The notes beneath the pieces were generated by a model. That model saw only the letters and a list, made by a program, of their open reading frames with translations. It did no database searches and was not told the DNA's origin. DNA of 24,619 bases, taken from IMG/VR virus record IMGVR_UViG_3300009706_000059, positions 1 to 24,619 of that record. The stretch is one strand, 5' to 3'. Below are positions 23,141 to 24,619 of this stretch, in pieces. The position numbers and the translations under genes were made by a program. The stretch is from a virus. The first letter of the stretch is position 1. Every line of letters starts with the position of its first letter.

Positions 23141-23536
23141 ATGAATGAATTAACAAAAAAAGATTACGATAGAATTAATAGTTATTTTAATTTAGTTCCT
23201 CATCCGGAACATATCGAAGATGTTTCTCAAATGTGTGTTGAATTAAACACGGGCCCTTTTAAAGGAACTGTTATAAAATATGGTAAGTTTCAAGTTGCTC
23301 CACCGGATGAAATGGGAGAAAGTAATGCGAAATATGAATACGATGTTATTCTTGTTCCACCAGAATTACAGGGAGTAGAACATTCTGATGAAGAAGGTGT
23401 AGAATTTGAATATATGATTGGAGAAATTTTAGTTAAATTATTATGGGACAGATATAAAGAAGAGAGTGAAAAGGAAGGAGTAAAAACAAATGATGCCACG
23501 GATAGAACAGCTGATACTATCACATTTAATACATAA
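23141..23536 (+). CDS. Hypothetical protein between uvsX and gp41
   Basis: 131 acidic residues. 'VELNTGPFKGTVIKYGKFQV' and 'YEYDVILVPPELQG' look like beta strands of a compact domain, followed by a helix 'EYMIGEILVKLLWDRYKEES' and a disordered Asp/Thr tail. I do not recognise the family. The gene overlaps gp41 by 47 bases, so it is coupled to the helicase. A link to replication is plausible from position only. Confidence 0.75.
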   Translation: MNELTKKDYDRINSYFNLVPHPEHIEDVSQMCVELNTGPFKGTVIKYGKFQVAPPDEMGESNAKYEYDVILVPPELQGVEHSDEEGVEFEYMIGEILVKLLWDRYKEESEKEGVKTNDATDRTADTITFNT

Positions 23537-24619
23537 TGAAAATTTTACGAGGAAAGTTGTTCCTTACGTAAAATCTGAATATTTTGAAGATCCTCCGGAA
23601 AAAATAGTTTTCAAATTAATTCAAGAATATATTTTAAAGCATAATGACCTACCAACCAAACAAAGTTTATTAATAGATTTAGATCAATTAGATGGTATAC
23701 ATGAATCAGAATATACTAAATCTAGTGAAATAATTAATACTTTAGAAAAGCCTAGTGATTCTAAAGACATCACACCCTGGCTTTTAGAACAATCAGAAAC
23801 ATTTTGTCAAGATAAAGCAATATATAATGCTGTAGTGAATGCTATCGCAATTCTTGAAGGTAATGAAAAGACTCATTTATCTAAAGGAGCAATTCCCACC
23901 GTTTTATCAGAAGCTTTAGCTGTTTCTTTTGATCCTCATGTAGGACACGATTTTATTGACGACGCGGACAAAAGATTTGATTTTTATCATAGAGTAGAAG
24001 AAAAACTTGAATTCGATCTCGAGTTGTTTAATAAAATTACAAAAGGGGGTTTACCTAAGAAGACTTTAAATATTTGTTTAGCAGGAACTGGAGTTGGTAA
24101 ATCTTTATTCATGTGTCATCAAGCCGCTAGTTGTCTTTCTATTAATAAAAATGTTCTTTACATCACCATGGAGATGGCGGAAGAAAGGATCGCTGAAAGA
24201 ATTGATGCGAATCTTTTAGATATTCCTATGAGTCAATTAGAAGAAATTCCTAGAGATATGTATAAAAAGAAAATAGATAAACTCAAAGGAAAAACCAATG
24301 GTAAAATAATTATTAAAGAATATCCTACTGCATCTGCCGGCGCAATGCATTTTAAAAATTTATTAGGTGAATTAAACTTGAAACGTAATTTTGTTCCCGA
24401 TATAATATTCATAGATTATTTAAACATTTGTACATCTTCTAGAATAAAGGCAGGAGCCAATGTTAATTCATACACATATATTAAATCTATTGCTGAAGAA
24501 TTAAGAGGCTTAGCTGTAGAATATAATGTTCCGATTATGTCTGCAACACAAACAACCAGATCAGGGTTTACAAGTACAGATATTGGTTTAGAAGATACAT
24601 CTGAGAGTTTTGGTTTACC
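23490..24619 (+). CDS. 41: Replicative helicase gp41 (DnaB-like), 3' end outside window
   Basis: The first 376 codons are present; the gene runs off the right edge. ATG at 23490 (or 23493) has GGAAGGAG about nine bases upstream and overlaps the previous gene by 47 bases. After a helical N-terminal domain of about 170 residues, the RecA-like motor has Walker A 'AGTGVGKS' (198-205), 'VLYITMEMAEERIAERID' and Walker B-type 'DIIFIDYLN' (about 303-311), then 'VPIMSATQTTRSG' with the sensor Gln. It is the hexameric 5'-3' helicase that works with primase gp61 at the fork. Confidence 0.95.
   Translation, partial: MMPRIEQLILSHLIHNENFTRKVVPYVKSEYFEDPPEKIVFKLIQEYILKHNDLPTKQSLLIDLDQLDGIHESEYTKSSEIINTLEKPSDSKDITPWLLEQSETFCQDKAIYNAVVNAIAILEGNEKTHLSKGAIPTVLSEALAVSFDPHVGHDFIDDADKRFDFYHRVEEKLEFDLELFNKITKGGLPKKTLNICLAGTGVGKSLFMCHQAASCLSINKNVLYITMEMAEERIAERIDANLLDIPMSQLEEIPRDMYKKKIDKLKGKTNGKIIIKEYPTASAGAMHFKNLLGELNLKRNFVPDIIFIDYLNICTSSRIKAGANVNSYTYIKSIAEELRGLAVEYNVPIMSATQTTRSGFTSTDIGLEDTSESFGL

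Noticed and set aside
1-24619. CRISPR arrays, insertion sequences, integrase or attachment sites
   Set aside because: No regularly spaced repeats, transposase motifs or terminal inverted repeats were seen on reading.

Overview
The window is a contiguous piece of a T4-like (Straboviridae/Kyanoviridae-type) tailed-phage genome, AT-rich and almost fully coding. The right half holds the T4 replication set: sliding clamp gp45, clamp loader gp44 and gp62, RegA, DNA polymerase gp43, recombinase UvsX and the start of helicase gp41. Accessory genes typical of marine relatives (cyanophages, pelagiphages) are mixed in: CobS/CobT-like pair, Hsp20, dUTPase, carbamoyltransferase, M15 peptidase. No photosynthesis gene is present, so a marine heterotroph such as SAR11 is a plausible host. 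That is inference; no host marker is in the window.

Layout. (1) 3-938: end of a lysine-rich, low-complexity protein, then a hairpin terminator. (2) 1014-7100: a co-directional, overlapping cassette with a glutaredoxin, a glycosyltransferase-like protein, an LpxA-like acyltransferase, two SGNH-like proteins, a NodU/TobZ-type carbamoyltransferase and several unknowns. It looks like a surface-glycan or lipid-modification module. (3) 7102-7596: half of a Na+/phosphate cotransporter. (4) 7623-8608, minus strand, the only minus-strand genes: an asparaginyl-tRNA-synthetase-like catalytic core without anticodon-binding domain, followed 18 bases downstream by a tRNA with anticodon GTT and a very long variable arm. 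(5) 8640-8855: divergent control region with direct repeats and a consensus sigma70 promoter. (6) 8856-12991: CobT-like (metallopeptidase motif plus VWA) and CobS-like (AAA+) genes, each behind a near-identical copy of the same promoter. (7) 13035-17244: consensus promoter, glycosyltransferase, gp45, gp44, gp62, RegA, dUTPase and a small ORF. (8) 17337-21358: Hsp20, M15 peptidase behind an exact T4 late-promoter motif, a 54-residue membrane protein, gp43 and a small membrane protein. (9) 21368-21496: GC-rich structured RNA and a strong terminator immediately before uvsX. (10) 21529-24619: uvsX, three small genes, and gp41 cut by the window edge.

Most worth a second look: the synthetase-like gene with its odd tRNA; the LpxA-like enzyme, which keeps all four LpxA histidines at exact spacing and has Met at the acyl-ruler position; the structured RNA plus terminator before uvsX; the duplicated promoter linking the CobT-like and CobS-like genes; and the half-size phosphate transporter. 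All calls come from reading the sequence; no database search was run.
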